Below are positions 18,991 through 29,036 of a stretch of 64,000 nucleotides of DNA, piece after piece. The position numbers and the translations under genes are program-made. How positions within the stretch are numbered: position 1 is the stretch's first letter; every line of letters begins with the position of its first letter. The stretch is from Bin87 sp963666415 (GTDB lineage Bacteria > Chloroflexota > Dehalococcoidia > Lucifugimonadales > UBA3495), in contig CAXXPD010000003.1 of NCBI GenBank assembly GCA_963666415.2, positions 682,001-746,000 of the forward strand, read 5' to 3'. The notes below the pieces were generated by a model. The model made no database searches and was not told the origin of the DNA. It saw only the letters and a program-made list of their open reading frames with translations.

Positions 18991-19554
18991 ATGGCGACGG
19001 GAATCAACTTTGACGACGCGCACCAGTACAATCATCCAGACAACCCCATAGTAGCTACCGTGAGTTGCACTGAGTGCGGGGCGATTGCCGGCGAAACCTG
19101 CGCTGCCCGCAGTGGCCACCCGTCTCGAGTGCACGAACGACGGTGGGCCGACGCGAGATGCGAAATAACCGGTCGCGAGCAATGCCAGGAACGTCGATTT
19201 ATCCAGGTGCAGAGTGTGGAGGTGGGGAGATGGAGAACGATGCTTTCAGAGGGCGTTCCCGCCAAGTCGAGTTGCCCAAGTGTAAATCGCCAAGTACTAC
19301 TGCCGGAGACTCCCTCCCCGCCGATCGCTTGGCGACGGTTACCATCTGACACAAGTCGATCCATTCGGTTGGTGCGGAGAATTCGCACGGTTTTTTGCGG
19401 TGGCACCGCAATGGTCCTGGGTTTGGGCAAGCCCAACCGACCAGGCGCGATATACGTCATGGACAAGTTGGCTGGCGTTTTGACTACGTCATACCCGACT
19501 GGTCCCAGCGATGCTGGAGACCCCTTCGAGGACTGGCGCCGGTACAAACCCTGA
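18991..19554 (+). CDS. Zinc-finger protein, phage-type CxxC...C
   Basis: 187 residues from ATG 18991, preceded by GAGGAG. Residues about 18-40 (VSCTECGAIAGETCAARSGH, then PSRVHERRW) match the small C-x2-C...C...H zinc-binding motif common in phage and mobile-element proteins. The C-terminal two thirds are basic and unrecognised and may be out of frame. It follows the methyltransferase fragment. Confidence 0.5.
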   Translation: MATGINFDDAHQYNHPDNPIVATVSCTECGAIAGETCAARSGHPSRVHERRWADARCEITGREQCQERRFIQVQSVEVGRWRTMLSEGVPAKSSCPSVNRQVLLPETPSPPIAWRRLPSDTSRSIRLVRRIRTVFCGGTAMVLGLGKPNRPGAIYVMDKLAGVLTTSYPTGPSDAGDPFEDWRRYKP

Positions 19555-19626
19555 GGCCTGCAGCTGCTGCCCTAGGACCGGGTGCGCGTTATCAGCTACC
19601 AGGCCACGCTCTGATTCCACTGCGCC

Positions 19627-19767
19627 ATGGTCACGTTAAATCTGGAGGCCTTGGGGGAAGGGGTCCGAGTGGACGTGTCGCTAGAGCTGCCGAGGAGGCT
19701 CCGGGACGGCCGAGTTTCCGACGAGGCAGGGCGGTTTGTTCTGGCCGACGGGCGGGTGGAGGGGTGA
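19627..19767 (+). CDS. Possible 46-residue protein
   Basis: ATG 19627 to TGA 19767 encodes MVTLNLEALGEGVRVDVSLE followed by LPRRLRDGRVSDEAGRF. The composition looks protein-like, but there is no family match. The stretches on either side (19555-19626 and 19768-19883) show nothing. Confidence 0.25.
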   Translation: MVTLNLEALGEGVRVDVSLELPRRLRDGRVSDEAGRFVLADGRVEG

Positions 19768-19883
19768 AACGATGGCTTACTCGATTCAAACCCGCGTTCA
19801 CATCTCAAGGGCCAGGACTGACGTCGTGGAGCTTCTGGCTAGACACAGCGCTATTGGTTTTGCCCGCGCCGGGGCTATCAAAT

Positions 19884-20465
19884 TCACAAAAGGGAAGCCA
19901 AACCTGGGATTACTGGAACGAGAAGAGTCATATGGTCGGCCGCGGATGCGACGAAATTTTTGTAGGCAGTCTTGAAATCCCCATTTCGTTGGCTGGTCTC
20001 CATTTCGTCTACCTCAGAGAGCAGGCGGTCGCGGACGTCCCCTTCTGGAACCGATGCGGCGATCAGCTCTCGTGTCTGCGAAAATATATCCACCACTTCA
20101 ACGGTGATTGTATTTCTGGAACTATCGACTGAGTTGAGGTTCACGCGCGCTTGAGGGCTGTCTGACACGTGGATATTGACGCCAGCTTGGTTTGGAGAAC
20201 TTTGACGACCACCTTCTCGCTCCACAAATATTTCGTAAAAGTCGGGGATACCGCCCATCCCTTTGGTAAGGTGGACGTCTGTGATTGAAAAAATGTCTCT
20301 TTGTCCACTTGGTAGCAAGCGTTCAAGCGTTTCGCCCGTCAATATAGGGACAGAAACGTCATCAGTCAGGACTTTCTCCCGTTGAACCGTCGCCCGAATG
20401 CCCTCATGCTTGGTGCCATCTTTGTGGATTATCGTTACCTGGTCCTGCAGAAATTGGCTGAACAT
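19884..20465 (-). CDS. Unknown protein downstream of the AAA ATPase
   Basis: 193 residues from ATG 20465 (MFSQFLQDQVTIIHKDG), preceded by GGAGGAAA. A 218-residue version from 20540 has a weak N-terminus. Domain layout: a beta-rich N-terminal part (residues 1-90), a linker with VNIHVSDSPQARVNLNSVDS, then a helical C-terminal domain ending YKNFVASAADHMTLLVPVIP. That last pattern occurs at the C-termini of unknown proteins, sometimes in defence contexts. It lies 186 bases downstream of the AAA ATPase on the same strand. Confidence 0.6.
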   Translation of the reverse strand: MFSQFLQDQVTIIHKDGTKHEGIRATVQREKVLTDDVSVPILTGETLERLLPSGQRDIFSITDVHLTKGMGGIPDFYEIFVEREGGRQSSPNQAGVNIHVSDSPQARVNLNSVDSSRNTITVEVVDIFSQTRELIAASVPEGDVRDRLLSEVDEMETSQRNGDFKTAYKNFVASAADHMTLLVPVIPGLASLL

Positions 20466-20651
20466 ATTTTCCTCCTTGAGTGAGGCGCTCCGACGATTTG
20501 TCAGGTCCTTAGCTCGGTCTGACAGCAGGACAAAAAGCAACTACCCCCTCCATGCCTTTACGAACGGCTCATACGGCTGTTCTCGAGGTTCAACAGACGA
20601 CCAATCAGTGCTCTGCGAACCGACCGGTCGAGAGGTTTACGTGATAGGCAA

Positions 20652-21881
20652 CTATCGTATGTTTCCGAAATATTCCTCACCATCTATCAGTCCTTCTTCG
20701 ATGCCGCGCAAACAAACAAACGGGACCAATTGAGGATTGGTAAAGTGCCATCGGTAATTTTTCCGTCGTCCAGTTTTCACCAACACTGGACCGTGATCTG
20801 TCTCGCAGAACAACGCCAAATGTCTTTGAAACGACGACCTAGCAACATTCCTGGGACGCACGATCCGCTGTAACGGTTCATACACCGCCGAAGGTAAGAA
20901 TCTGCCCCGGGCATCCTTTTCAGCGAGTGCACAAGCTAACAATACCTGTTTAAACAAATTGTTTGGTTGGGTCGAATCGGTCGCTTTGTCGTACTCGACC
21001 CTGACACCGCCAGAAACATGTTCGATAGAAGCCGTTATCGCCGCTTCCAAATCGTCATAGGAAATGTGCCGGCGGCCTCGATCGATGGCGGAGATGCCAC
21101 ACCACAGTCCCAGCAAGTGCGTGTAGTGAGGATAGCCTTGCGACAACTGGGCTATCTTATAATCAAGCCCGTCTTCGAATGTCATCCCAGTCGTAGTCAT
21201 TCCCCTCCGAACGATCTGCGCCAATTCTCCCGGGTCTAGAGGGTCTACTGGTAGATAGTCCATGTTTCGTGAAATCGACTCGTGCGCGACGATTAGTTGA
21301 TCTATTGATTGGCCAACGCCTACCAAAACTATCGAACAGGGGGTGACGTTGTCGGAAAACAATTTGATGGTGTCGGTCATCAACCTGTGTGCGTTACCTC
21401 CGGATTCGATCCTGTCGAATTCGTCGATCACGATCGTCGTTGGGTTGGGCAATCTTCCCAAGAGCAATCGCACGTCGTTCGGAACTTGGATAAGGTCGTC
21501 AGGGGACCATCGACCAACTATTGTGCGGTCACGATGTTGTTCAAATCCTAGTTGGCGCTCGGACAACAAAATTTCCTGCAAGACTTTCCGCCAAATTGAA
21601 CCGTAGGTGTCCTCCGCATCGCACGATACGATGATGGACCGCCGACCGTAAGGTTCCTCCGGTTCTTGGGCCAAATAGGCAAGAACCCGGGCTATCGAAG
21701 TCTTGCCTACCCCTCTATCGCCGTAGATAAGAACATGTTGAGATGGAGTGGCTATATCAACCATCAAGCGACGCATCAAATTAATTCTCCCCGATAGGAA
21801 ATCGGGAAGAGAAATCGGCCGGGTCGGCGTGAAAGATTCGGCCAAGCGCGTCAAGGCCATTACGTCATCGGCGGTCATCAC
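20652..21881 (-). CDS. AAA ATPase, Orc1/Cdc6-like (AAA_16 type)
   Basis: 409 residues. Walker A is YGDRGVGKTSIARVLAY (residues about 53-69), Walker B is TTIVIDEFDRIESG (about 148-161), and a sensor 1-like segment is CSIVLVGVGQS. The C-terminal half contains a lid (YPHYTHLLGLWCGISAIDRG) and a winged-helix-like end (SSFQRHLALF ... RKNYRWHF). Such proteins act as switch ATPases in initiation, transposition targeting or defence. Replication initiation is unlikely here because it lies in accessory DNA. The start MM at 21881 is not contested. Confidence 0.75.
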   Translation of the reverse strand: MMTADDVMALTRLAESFTPTRPISLPDFLSGRINLMRRLMVDIATPSQHVLIYGDRGVGKTSIARVLAYLAQEPEEPYGRRSIIVSCDAEDTYGSIWRKVLQEILLSERQLGFEQHRDRTIVGRWSPDDLIQVPNDVRLLLGRLPNPTTIVIDEFDRIESGGNAHRLMTDTIKLFSDNVTPCSIVLVGVGQSIDQLIVAHESISRNMDYLPVDPLDPGELAQIVRRGMTTTGMTFEDGLDYKIAQLSQGYPHYTHLLGLWCGISAIDRGRRHISYDDLEAAITASIEHVSGGVRVEYDKATDSTQPNNLFKQVLLACALAEKDARGRFLPSAVYEPLQRIVRPRNVARSSFQRHLALFCETDHGPVLVKTGRRKNYRWHFTNPQLVPFVCLRGIEEGLIDGEEYFGNIR

Positions 21882-21914
21882 TTGGGCAACTCCCGGTTAT
21901 AAGGTCTGTTAATC

Positions 21915-22205
21915 TTAGCAAAACATGCGTTTATGAGTCAATAAGGTGCTCTTATAATCGCTTAGGTTAAAAAACTGGCTGATGTCTTCCAGGGTGTCCG
22001 GCGCCAGCACCAGGTAGGTGTCCAAGGTTACCGTGGGACTGCTGTGTCCCAGCCACACGGACATGGCGTTGACGTTCAGGCCGCTTTGCAGCCAGTGGCG
22101 GGCGTAGCTGTGGCGGAGGCTGTGGCTTTCCTCCGCAACCTGCGGCGTATTTTCATTGTCAATCGGGTTCGACAATTCCCAACGCTTGGCACACGACGGA
22201 GTCAA
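21915..22205 (-). pseudogene. Tyrosine recombinase, C-terminal fragment
   Basis: The last 75 or so residues show the catalytic end of a phage-type integrase: HSLRHSYARHWL (box II H-x-L-R-H), LGHSSPTVTLDTYLV with the GH pair and the nucleophilic Tyr. Everything upstream is missing; IS1380 copy 2 begins 52 bases away and has probably removed or displaced it. It may be the remnant integrase of the surrounding island. Confidence 0.8.
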
Positions 22206-22257
22206 GTGACTCCATGTTCAGTTTCCTGCCGGGAGCCCGCTCATATCCACAGGTTAG

Positions 22258-23970
22258 CCCCAATCCACCGATAAGATGAGCGTGTCGGCGTGATGAAGGG
22301 ATGAGAAAGTGCTCCCGGCTTCTGGGATAATGGTTTTTGAAACAGAAAACCGACCCGAAACAAGGAGCACCCAAAAGATGTTACCACTTGAGCACCCCGA
22401 CCGCATCGACGTTGCCTTCGACGATCATCGCCTGGTGGCCAATGCTGGGCTGATCCTTCCGGTCACTTTGGCCCATCATCTGGGACTGGGCGAGCTGGTG
22501 GACAACAATGTTGACCTGGGAGATGCGCCAGGTCGGGCGAATGCGGGAGACAAGTTCCTGACCTTGGTGGCCTCGGCATTGGCCGGTGGCGACTGCATCG
22601 ACGACGCCGACGCGCTGCGCGCTGGGGGAATCGAGCAGGTGCTGGGGTGTGTGATCAAGGCGCCATCCACCCTGGGGACCTTCCTGCGCAGTTTCCGGTG
22701 GGGCCACGTCCGCCAACTGGATCGGGTCAGCCGGGAGCTGCTGGCCCGGGCCTGGTCGGCTGGGGCCGGACCCGGCGACGGGCCGTTGACCATCGACCTG
22801 GACTCCACCATCTGCGAGACATACGGTCTGGCCAAGGAGGGGGCGCGCGACCACGGCTACACCGGCCAGCGAGGCTATCACCCGCTGCTGGCCATTGCCG
22901 CCGGCACCGGCGACGTGCTGATGGCTCGGCTCCGCAAGGGCCGTGCCAACACCGTTCGGGGCGCCGCCCACTTTCTACGCGAGACGGTGGGGCGAGTACG
23001 CTACGGCGGGGCCAGGGGACAACTCACGGTGCGGACTGACAGCGGCTTCTACACCCACGCCATCGTCGCCGTCTGCCGCAAGATGGATGTGCGCTACTCC
23101 ATCACCGTCCGCCAGCAAGCCCGCCTGCGGAATATCATCGAGGCCATACCCGAGACTGACTGGACGCCGATTCCCTACTGGATGGACGGCGCCGCCGAGG
23201 TGGCGGAGACCACCTACGTCCCCTTCCAGGATGAGCCCGACGCCGCACCGGTGCGGCTCATCGTCCGGCGGGTGCAGCCCACGCCCGGCTCCCAGCTGGC
23301 CCTCTTCGCCAGCTACAGCTATCACGGCTGCATCACCGACCGAGACGGGGACACCCTGGAACTGGAGGCCGACCATCGCCGCCACGCCGAGATCGAGAAC
23401 GCCATCCGAGACCTCAAGTACGGCGTCGGGCTCAACCATCTCCCCTCAGGCCGCTTCGCCGCCAACGGCGCCTGGCTGGCGGTGCAGGTGATGGCGCATA
23501 ACCTGGCCCGCTGGACCGCGCGCATCGGTCTGGGTGAGCAACTGGTAACCACCAAGACCCTCCGACGACGCTTCTTCTCCCTCGCCGGACGGCTCACCCG
23601 CTCGGCGCGCCGCCTCACTTTGCATCTGCCCCAGCGCTGGCCCTGGGAAAACCAGTTCAGTCGCGCCTTGGCTCGATTGCGAGCAATTCCACTCCCAGCC
23701 TGACGGCGGCCGTCTGCCACTGACCCGCCATCCGGCCATCTGACCGTTCCCGCCAACTCGCGCCAACCCAGCCCGCGAAGGGCACTCCTTGCCCACTGCA
23801 TCTCGAATTACGCCCGCCATGGCCACTGCGGGCCGCCATCATCGTAGCTGTGTGGCTACCTCACGCCGCCCTCATCCCCATCTATTGGAATCGGGCTTGC
23901 CCCGTTCGCCTTCCCTTGCCCATCATCCCTGGTGTCAACGCCACGGCCCATCGCTTCGGTGGATTCGGGG
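22258..23970 (+). mobile_element. IS1380-family element, copy 2 (intact)
   Basis: Ends CCCCAATCCACCGA and, read inward on the right, CCCCGAATCCACCGA. It is flanked by the direct repeat TTAG (22254-22257 and 23971-23974), a 4-bp target duplication in keeping with the family. The transposase is intact. Confidence 0.9.
22378..23703 (+). CDS. IS1380-family transposase
   Basis: 441 residues from ATG 22378 (MLPLEHPDRIDVAFDDHRLV), directly after the GGAGCACCC ribosome-site region. The DDE transposase core shows TIDLDSTICETYGLAKEGAR, RTDSGFYTHAIV and HRRHAEIENAIRDLKYGVGL. The longer frame from 22309 lies within the element's left end and is less likely. This copy is uninterrupted, unlike copy 1. Confidence 0.92.
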   Translation: MLPLEHPDRIDVAFDDHRLVANAGLILPVTLAHHLGLGELVDNNVDLGDAPGRANAGDKFLTLVASALAGGDCIDDADALRAGGIEQVLGCVIKAPSTLGTFLRSFRWGHVRQLDRVSRELLARAWSAGAGPGDGPLTIDLDSTICETYGLAKEGARDHGYTGQRGYHPLLAIAAGTGDVLMARLRKGRANTVRGAAHFLRETVGRVRYGGARGQLTVRTDSGFYTHAIVAVCRKMDVRYSITVRQQARLRNIIEAIPETDWTPIPYWMDGAAEVAETTYVPFQDEPDAAPVRLIVRRVQPTPGSQLALFASYSYHGCITDRDGDTLELEADHRRHAEIENAIRDLKYGVGLNHLPSGRFAANGAWLAVQVMAHNLARWTARIGLGEQLVTTKTLRRRFFSLAGRLTRSARRLTLHLPQRWPWENQFSRALARLRAIPLPA

Positions 23971-24247
23971 TTAGACAAACTTCCAACAATAGCGAACGTG
24001 CATCAGCTTGGCTTATACGCAGGCGCGTCTCGCACTCGCAAAGTTGGCACGGGGCTATCGGAATCTGCCCCCTCCGCACTCCCAGCGATACAGGTCTGTA
24101 CGAATACATCATCGCGTCCGCCTCCGGCCGGTGAGACTTGCGGCCCGCCCAAGCGCGAGTGATATACGCCAACAACTCGAATCTCTCCATTGACGTTGAA
24201 CATACCAGGTGAACGGCTTCGCTCACACCACCGAGGGGGACTGCTCC

Positions 24248-24625
24248 CTAGTCGCGCGCTCCATATTGCGCCGGCGGCAGCAGATCATCCCAGTCGTCCG
24301 TCCAACCGGAAATGGCGCAACCCGGCTCCGGCCGGCGCGGAAACTCCCGGCAAACCCGCGGCCTGTGTTCGTAAATGCGGCACGCGAAGGTGACTTGATC
24401 CAGCATCGGGCAGCACTCCCCCGGATGGTCTAGGAACGGCAGATTGCCACCGCCGTCGGCAGCAGGCGAAATATCGGCGGTTGTACCCAGGTGCACCGCC
24501 TCACGGTGAAACACGGCGACCTCGTCAGGTTCCAGCCGCAGGATCAACGGCCCACGACAGCACATCGCTCGGCACTGGTCCATGCAGATGCGGCTGGCCT
24601 CTTCGGGCGTGAGATTCAGCAACGT
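24248..24625 (-). CDS. YkgJ-family cysteine-cluster protein
   Basis: About 125 residues. The pattern CMDQCRAMCCRGPLILRLEP (CxxxCxxxCC), then CCPMLDQVTFACRIYEHRPR with VCREFPRRPEPGC, is the zinc/iron-chelating YkgJ family signature. The frame is open to 24757, but the first 45 residues are poor. A TTG near 24625 before LNLTPEEASRI is the likely start; the exact start is uncertain. Function in the family is unknown apart from metal binding. Confidence 0.8.
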   Translation of the reverse strand, partial: TLLNLTPEEASRICMDQCRAMCCRGPLILRLEPDEVAVFHREAVHLGTTADISPAADGGGNLPFLDHPGECCPMLDQVTFACRIYEHRPRVCREFPRRPEPGCAISGWTDDWDDLLPPAQYGARD

Positions 24626-24910
24626 ATCACCCCTCCCCTCGCGTCCGCAGTGTCTTTTTCGATTCGCACAACCCCCGTTACGTAAACCGGTTTGTGCAGG
24701 GGATCCCGGCGCCGACCTGATTCCGAATTTCGCCGCCCGGTTTGTTGGGCCGCCCATTACGATAATCAGCCACCAATTTGACCGGTATTCGTCGCATAGA
24801 ATGCTTAATTGCTAGCTCTGGGCGACGTATGTCGTAGCTAAAGCGTCAAGTCTACAGACCGACCGCTGCAAGTCTTTATTGATACCGGTTTGGGGTGTCG
24901 TTTTGGGCGT

Positions 24911-25519
24911 CTAAGTGCCCAAATCCCGATCGAAGCGCTGGGTCAGACGGTCGCAGACAGCTTCGTCGACTTCTGGGAACAGTTCCGCCAGCGATTGCGC
25001 AGTGGCGGAGCTCAACGCGCCGATATGCTGCCGGATGAGTTTCCCGGCCGCTAGGGTTCCAACAGGTAGGGAGTCGGCAAGTTGCAGAGCGTACTCGTAC
25101 GAAGGAATCTGCACCGACATTGTGAAGCCGTACATCGGTTGAACGTACAGCGAAAACGCCACGGCCACTCCTTCCTCAAGATAATTGCCGTTACCACGGG
25201 CTACTGGATTGAGCAGGTGCACGGTTTCGTGCGCCATCTCATAGACGACCGTCGGCCAGTAGTGCTCAGCGTTCCGACTCAGTTCGACGAAGGCGCCGTC
25301 GAAGTTGGGAGTATTCCGCAGAAACGGTCCGTCATCCGCAAACTGCGGTTGGTACACCTTTTTCGACCGATCTCTGGGACCTAATTCAGTTTCTGCAATT
25401 TCCAACAGCTCCCACTGCAAAGCCCACAATCCTGGCCCGTCATCTACCGGTTCCGTACAAGGCAGTTGCATCATATCCAGTATTCCCTTCCCCACGTGGC
25501 GACCCGCTTGTAGAGGCAA
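24911..25519 (-). CDS. Putative HExxH metallopeptidase-like protein
   Basis: 202 residues (or 187 from ATG 25474). Residues about 92-117 read VVYEMAHETVHLLNPVARGN then GNYLEEGVAVAFS. This gives HExxH (HETVH) and a downstream glutamate in LEEG, the zinc-ligand arrangement of gluzincin peptidases. No signal peptide is evident. The rest has no family match. It stands alone between the cysteine-cluster gene and the MFS pseudogene. Confidence 0.6.
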   Translation of the reverse strand: MPLQAGRHVGKGILDMMQLPCTEPVDDGPGLWALQWELLEIAETELGPRDRSKKVYQPQFADDGPFLRNTPNFDGAFVELSRNAEHYWPTVVYEMAHETVHLLNPVARGNGNYLEEGVAVAFSLYVQPMYGFTMSVQIPSYEYALQLADSLPVGTLAAGKLIRQHIGALSSATAQSLAELFPEVDEAVCDRLTQRFDRDLGT

Positions 25520-25785
25520 CGCCGCGGACCAAACGCGGGGTTCTTTTTGCCGGTTGGAGAGGCGGCGCCGGTCTACATATTATTTTCCTGCGGAACATTG
25601 CCCCGCCACGACCTCAGCGCCCCGGCCAACATATCACGCCTCCGGGCGTTGTCCGGGATGTTCTCCGCATAACAGTATTTAACCACAGTGGCTCGAATAG
25701 TCCGTGTTGACCGGCTTCCATTCGTGGCGCCGCCGAAAACCACTAACCCGTACCGGGCACCACCGATGAGGCGCCGACCAGTTGC

Positions 25786-27077
25786 TCAACCCTCAGGTAA
25801 ATGAACTGCCATCTCTAAACGTGAGTTTTGGGACGGCGCGAGCTTTGGATCGCCCAGGAACAGGAATGCCAACGATCCGACTGCGCCGATTACCGCGATG
25901 ATTGCCAGGGGCAACGTGTAGGCGCCGGTGATTTCGCTCAGCCAGGCGATCAAGATCCCCGCAAGCGCTCCCCCGCTAACCAGGTTCGGGAGCATCAGAG
26001 ACAGTCCGGTTATCGTGGCGAAGTTGCGGCGGCCGAAGTAAACCCCGCGAGCGGCCAGGGTTAGCGGCAGCATCCCGCCAGTACCCACGCCGGCAATTGC
26101 GGCCGAAAGATAAAACATCGGCAACGTTTCCGCGAATGCCAGGACACCGACGGCGCACGCTTCCAAAAGGCCGATTACAAACATGGCGCTGCGTATGGGG
26201 AAGTGGTCTCCCAACCATCCACCAACCAGAACGAACAGAATCGCCGCCGCCCTATCAATCCATAATGCTCCGCCGGAAAGGACTGGCTCGAAACCTGATT
26301 GGCGCATCATCAACGCGTTGAAGAACAACCCGCCCGACGAGACGGAAAAGACGGCTCCGCCCACCACCAGGAACCAGAAAGCCCGCGTACGCAGCGACTC
26401 CCGCCACGTATAGTTGAGCGCCAAAGCATCGCCGCAACCCTTTGCGTCCGATTCAGGGCCACGTCGCTGACCCGGGGCAATGCCGTCAGGATGCTGGTCG
26501 TGATCCTCCGGACGATTCCTGATCAACCTGGAGAGTGGCCCGGCCAGAACCAGGACAATAACCGCCACCGTCAACGAAGCCGTGCGAGGGCCAATCTCCA
26601 CCGAAGACCTGAGCGCTTCGAACAAGAACCCGACCATGACCAATGGCAGCGACAAGACCGCCATGGCCATGGCACGACGACTCACGAACCAATTGTTCAC
26701 CGCCGCCGCGGCCGGCAAAATGGTCCCGACGACTCCGCCAACGCCCACGAAGCAGAGCGACACATACAACACCCCCGAGACCTGGTGCCCCAGATACAAA
26801 ATCGCTCCAACACCGAGCGCCAGCAACCCCCACAATACCAGGTGGCGCGCTCCCCATCGGTCTACCGCCCTCCCAATGGCATCAACAGCAGCGGCAACAA
26901 ACCGGTCAGCAGCCCGTGAGCCACCGCAAAGGTTAGACTCCCGCGGCGCACCACCACTTCCCCCAGCGTGAATCGCAAGAGTTGGGGCAAGCCCTGCTCA
27001 TAGCTGCCAATGACCAGGATGAACGCGCCGATCCAAACCACGCCCCACCCGTAAAACCGGGCGGCGGACGGCTTCAA
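25786..27077 (-). pseudogene. MFS transporter, frameshifted
   Basis: The N-terminal piece from 27077 (MKPSAARFYGWGVVWIGAFI ... LTGLLPLLL) and the C-terminal piece (VDRWGARHLVLWGLLALGVG ... to 25786) are one 12-helix major facilitator protein split by a frameshift near 26880. In the restored frame, DAIGRAVDRWGAR supplies the loop 2-3 signature (G-x-x-x-D-R-x-G-x-R). The substrate is unknown; the family resembles monocarboxylate/oxalate-type permeases. An ATG at 26835 gives a 349-residue frame missing the first two helices. Confidence 0.8.
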
Positions 27078-27248
27078 ATCAGCTTAGACGGTGTCGTCGT
27101 GGCATTCAGTCATCTTGGTCTTGAGGAATCAACAGAAAGACAGTTATCCCACGCCGGGCAAGGCACAGGTCCCATGCGTCAGAAAAAGGGGCCGGACTTG
27201 GCCACTGGATCCGGCCTTCCAGGAGGGGTATGGATCTGCCCCGCAGCA

Positions 27249-28020
27249 TTATGAATGCACCAGGACCGGGTTGGAAGTGGGAGCTTCGCTGAACCCCGGA
27301 GCCTGGCGCACCGTCTCGTTGGTACGAATTAGCCGTATGGCGGACGTGGGCCAATCGGGGTTGTTGCGGTTGACCACCTCATGACGTTCCACGATCCCAT
27401 CCTCCTGGTACTCGTCGCTCAGCCCGCGGAACTCGTACTCGTTCCAAACCAGTCCCCAATCCAGCATCCACTGATTGGACAGCATGCTGTAGCCGACTAA
27501 GCTCAGCCGGCCTTCCAGCTTGTACATCTGCCGAATGAACCGTTCCAGGACATCTTCGATGCCGGCGTCGCTCTCCTCAGAAACCGCGGGGAGGTCCAGG
27601 TTGACGTCGCCGTGCTCCGCCAGCTGAATGCACAGTTCGGCCTCAAGCGGGAATAACGGGCCGCGCCCAGCATGTCACGAGACACCGACTGGCTGAAGGC
27701 GCACAACACGATCCGCCGCCCGTGGAAGCTGGCTCGGTCCACCAGGGCCTGGTAGTCGGCGTCACCCGAACCCAGGACCACCGCGCCGTAGTCCTCCCGG
27801 TCCCGGATCCACTCGTAGACCTCCAGCAGGATGGCCGATTCGGACCGGTCCGTGCCGGCACTTGAACGCGGGGCATGGTACGGGACGATATCGTGCTCGG
27901 CGAACTCTCGTCCGTCCTCGGACCGGAGCGACCAGTCGCCAAAGGCCTTCCCGCCGCCACTTCTCCGAAAACTCGGCTCACGTCCTGCATGGCCCGGCAC
28001 AGCTCAGTCGGCCTGACGTC
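27249..28020 (-). pseudogene. NYN-domain (LabA-like) protein, multiply frameshifted
   Basis: Coding pieces lie in three frames. The N-terminal piece ends MQDVSRVFGEVAAG. The central piece is the NYN core ESAILLEVYEWIRDREDYGA, VVLGSGDADYQALVDRA (acidic nuclease residues D-x-D) and SRDMLGAARYS. The C-terminal piece reads FPLEAELCIQLAEHGDVNLD ... MYKLEGRLSLVGYSML and ends at 27249. Shifts occur near 27945 and 27650. NYN proteins are predicted RNases; this one cannot be made as a single chain. Confidence 0.7.
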
Positions 28021-28158
28021 GCGTTGTTAAAGCTGTGCGCCACACCTGATGTTCTCCGAGGCGATAGCGATCAGAACCCCTTGGGGCTTGCTGGCTCATG
28101 GGGTGGGCTCCCGCCAGAACAGCGCGATGGTGCTGGAATTCGCGTGATCTGGTGCGTC

Positions 28159-28287
28159 CTATTCGGTGAAATCCAGAACGTCCAAGGTATAGCCGTCCGG
28201 GCCCCGGTGTTCTGCGCTGATTGCTTGGTTGGCGTCCAGCATCATCCAGTAGCCATTGGCGATCGACACGGTGCGGCGTTGGCCGCC
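28159..28287 (-). pseudogene. Short coding-like remnant
   Basis: The minus-strand frame reads VSIANGYWMMLDANQAISAE and HRGPDGYTLDVLDFTE before TAG at 28159. It has protein-like composition but no clear start and no family match. Probably the tail of a lost gene. Confidence 0.25.
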
Positions 28288-28290
28288 TAC

Positions 28291-28669
28291 ACCTCACCTT
28301 CCTGCGGGACAATTTTCCGCCACCGCCGCACCCGCCAATATGTCACGTTGCCGGGTTGAAACTGGGACGCAATTCTCTGTTCATCCACGGACCTGAAGTG
28401 AAGAGTCGACGGGGTCCCGGCCGTCGGCTTACATCGGTACCAAGCCATGCGGGGGATTGTGGATGTGAGTGATTCCCGGCCACTGAACAATAAAATCGCG
28501 CCCGGGATTTCCGGGCGCGATCATGTCGTCGATTGCTGTTGATTACGGCCTCTTACTGTGTGCTGCTGGGGATTTGTCCAGCATTTGTCCAGCAAAATCG
28601 GCCGATATCTGTCAATACGCAGGTTATTGATACCTTGTTTGAGTTTGCAACGGACCCTTATTGAGAATG
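28291..28669. other. Non-coding end of the accessory region
   Basis: Holds the tRNA-operon terminator (28495-28521) and a short tandem repeat TTTGTCCAGCA at about 28573-28597. No gene is seen. Confidence 0.4.
28495..28521 (-). terminator. Terminator of the tRNA operon
   Basis: An 11-bp perfect stem (arms 28495-28505 and 28511-28521, loop GATTT). On the minus strand it is followed by a T-rich run (TTTTATTG), appropriate for transcripts coming from the three tRNA genes. Confidence 0.75.
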
Positions 28670-28756
28670 TGGTGCCGAGGGAGGGGATCGAACCCACACA
28701 CCTCTAGGAGGTAGCGGATTTTAAGTCCGCCGCGTCTACCATTTCGCCACCTCGGC
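28670..28756 (-). tRNA. tRNA-Leu (UAA)
   Basis: The acceptor stem GCCGAGG/CCTCGGC, the anticodon loop CTTAAAA with anticodon UAA, a long variable arm and an encoded CCA (28670-28672 as TGG on the plus strand) are visible. One mismatch occurs in the T stem. Confidence 0.93.
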
Positions 28757-28892
28757 ACAGGGTTAAAATGAAACGCGCCACGCCCTCGTTTGTCGGTGCG
28801 CCGCGCGGTGTACATTACGCATCAGTTGGGTTTGACTGGCCAATGCCAGCGACGAATCATTGGCTGTTGGTTGGTTCATCGGGCTGTCGAAT

Positions 28893-28968
28893 TGGAGGCG
28901 ACGGGCGGATTCGAACCGCCGAGTAGAGGTTTTGCAGACCTCCGCCTTAACCACTTGGCTACGTCGCC
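28893..28968 (-). tRNA. tRNA-Cys (GCA)
   Basis: The acceptor GGCGACG/CGTCGCC, the anticodon arm AGGTCTGCAAAACCT with GCA, the T arm GGCGGTTCGAATCCGCC and an encoded CCA are visible. Confidence 0.94.
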
Positions 28969-29036
28969 TTATATCTGCTCGATTGACACCCTATGGATTC
29001 TAACGCTGAAGCCCGGCCAGGTTGCGGGTGGCCGGC

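Noticed and set aside
18712..19554. A restriction-modification system
   Set aside because: Only an N-terminal methyltransferase piece exists and the next gene is a zinc-finger protein, with no endonuclease.
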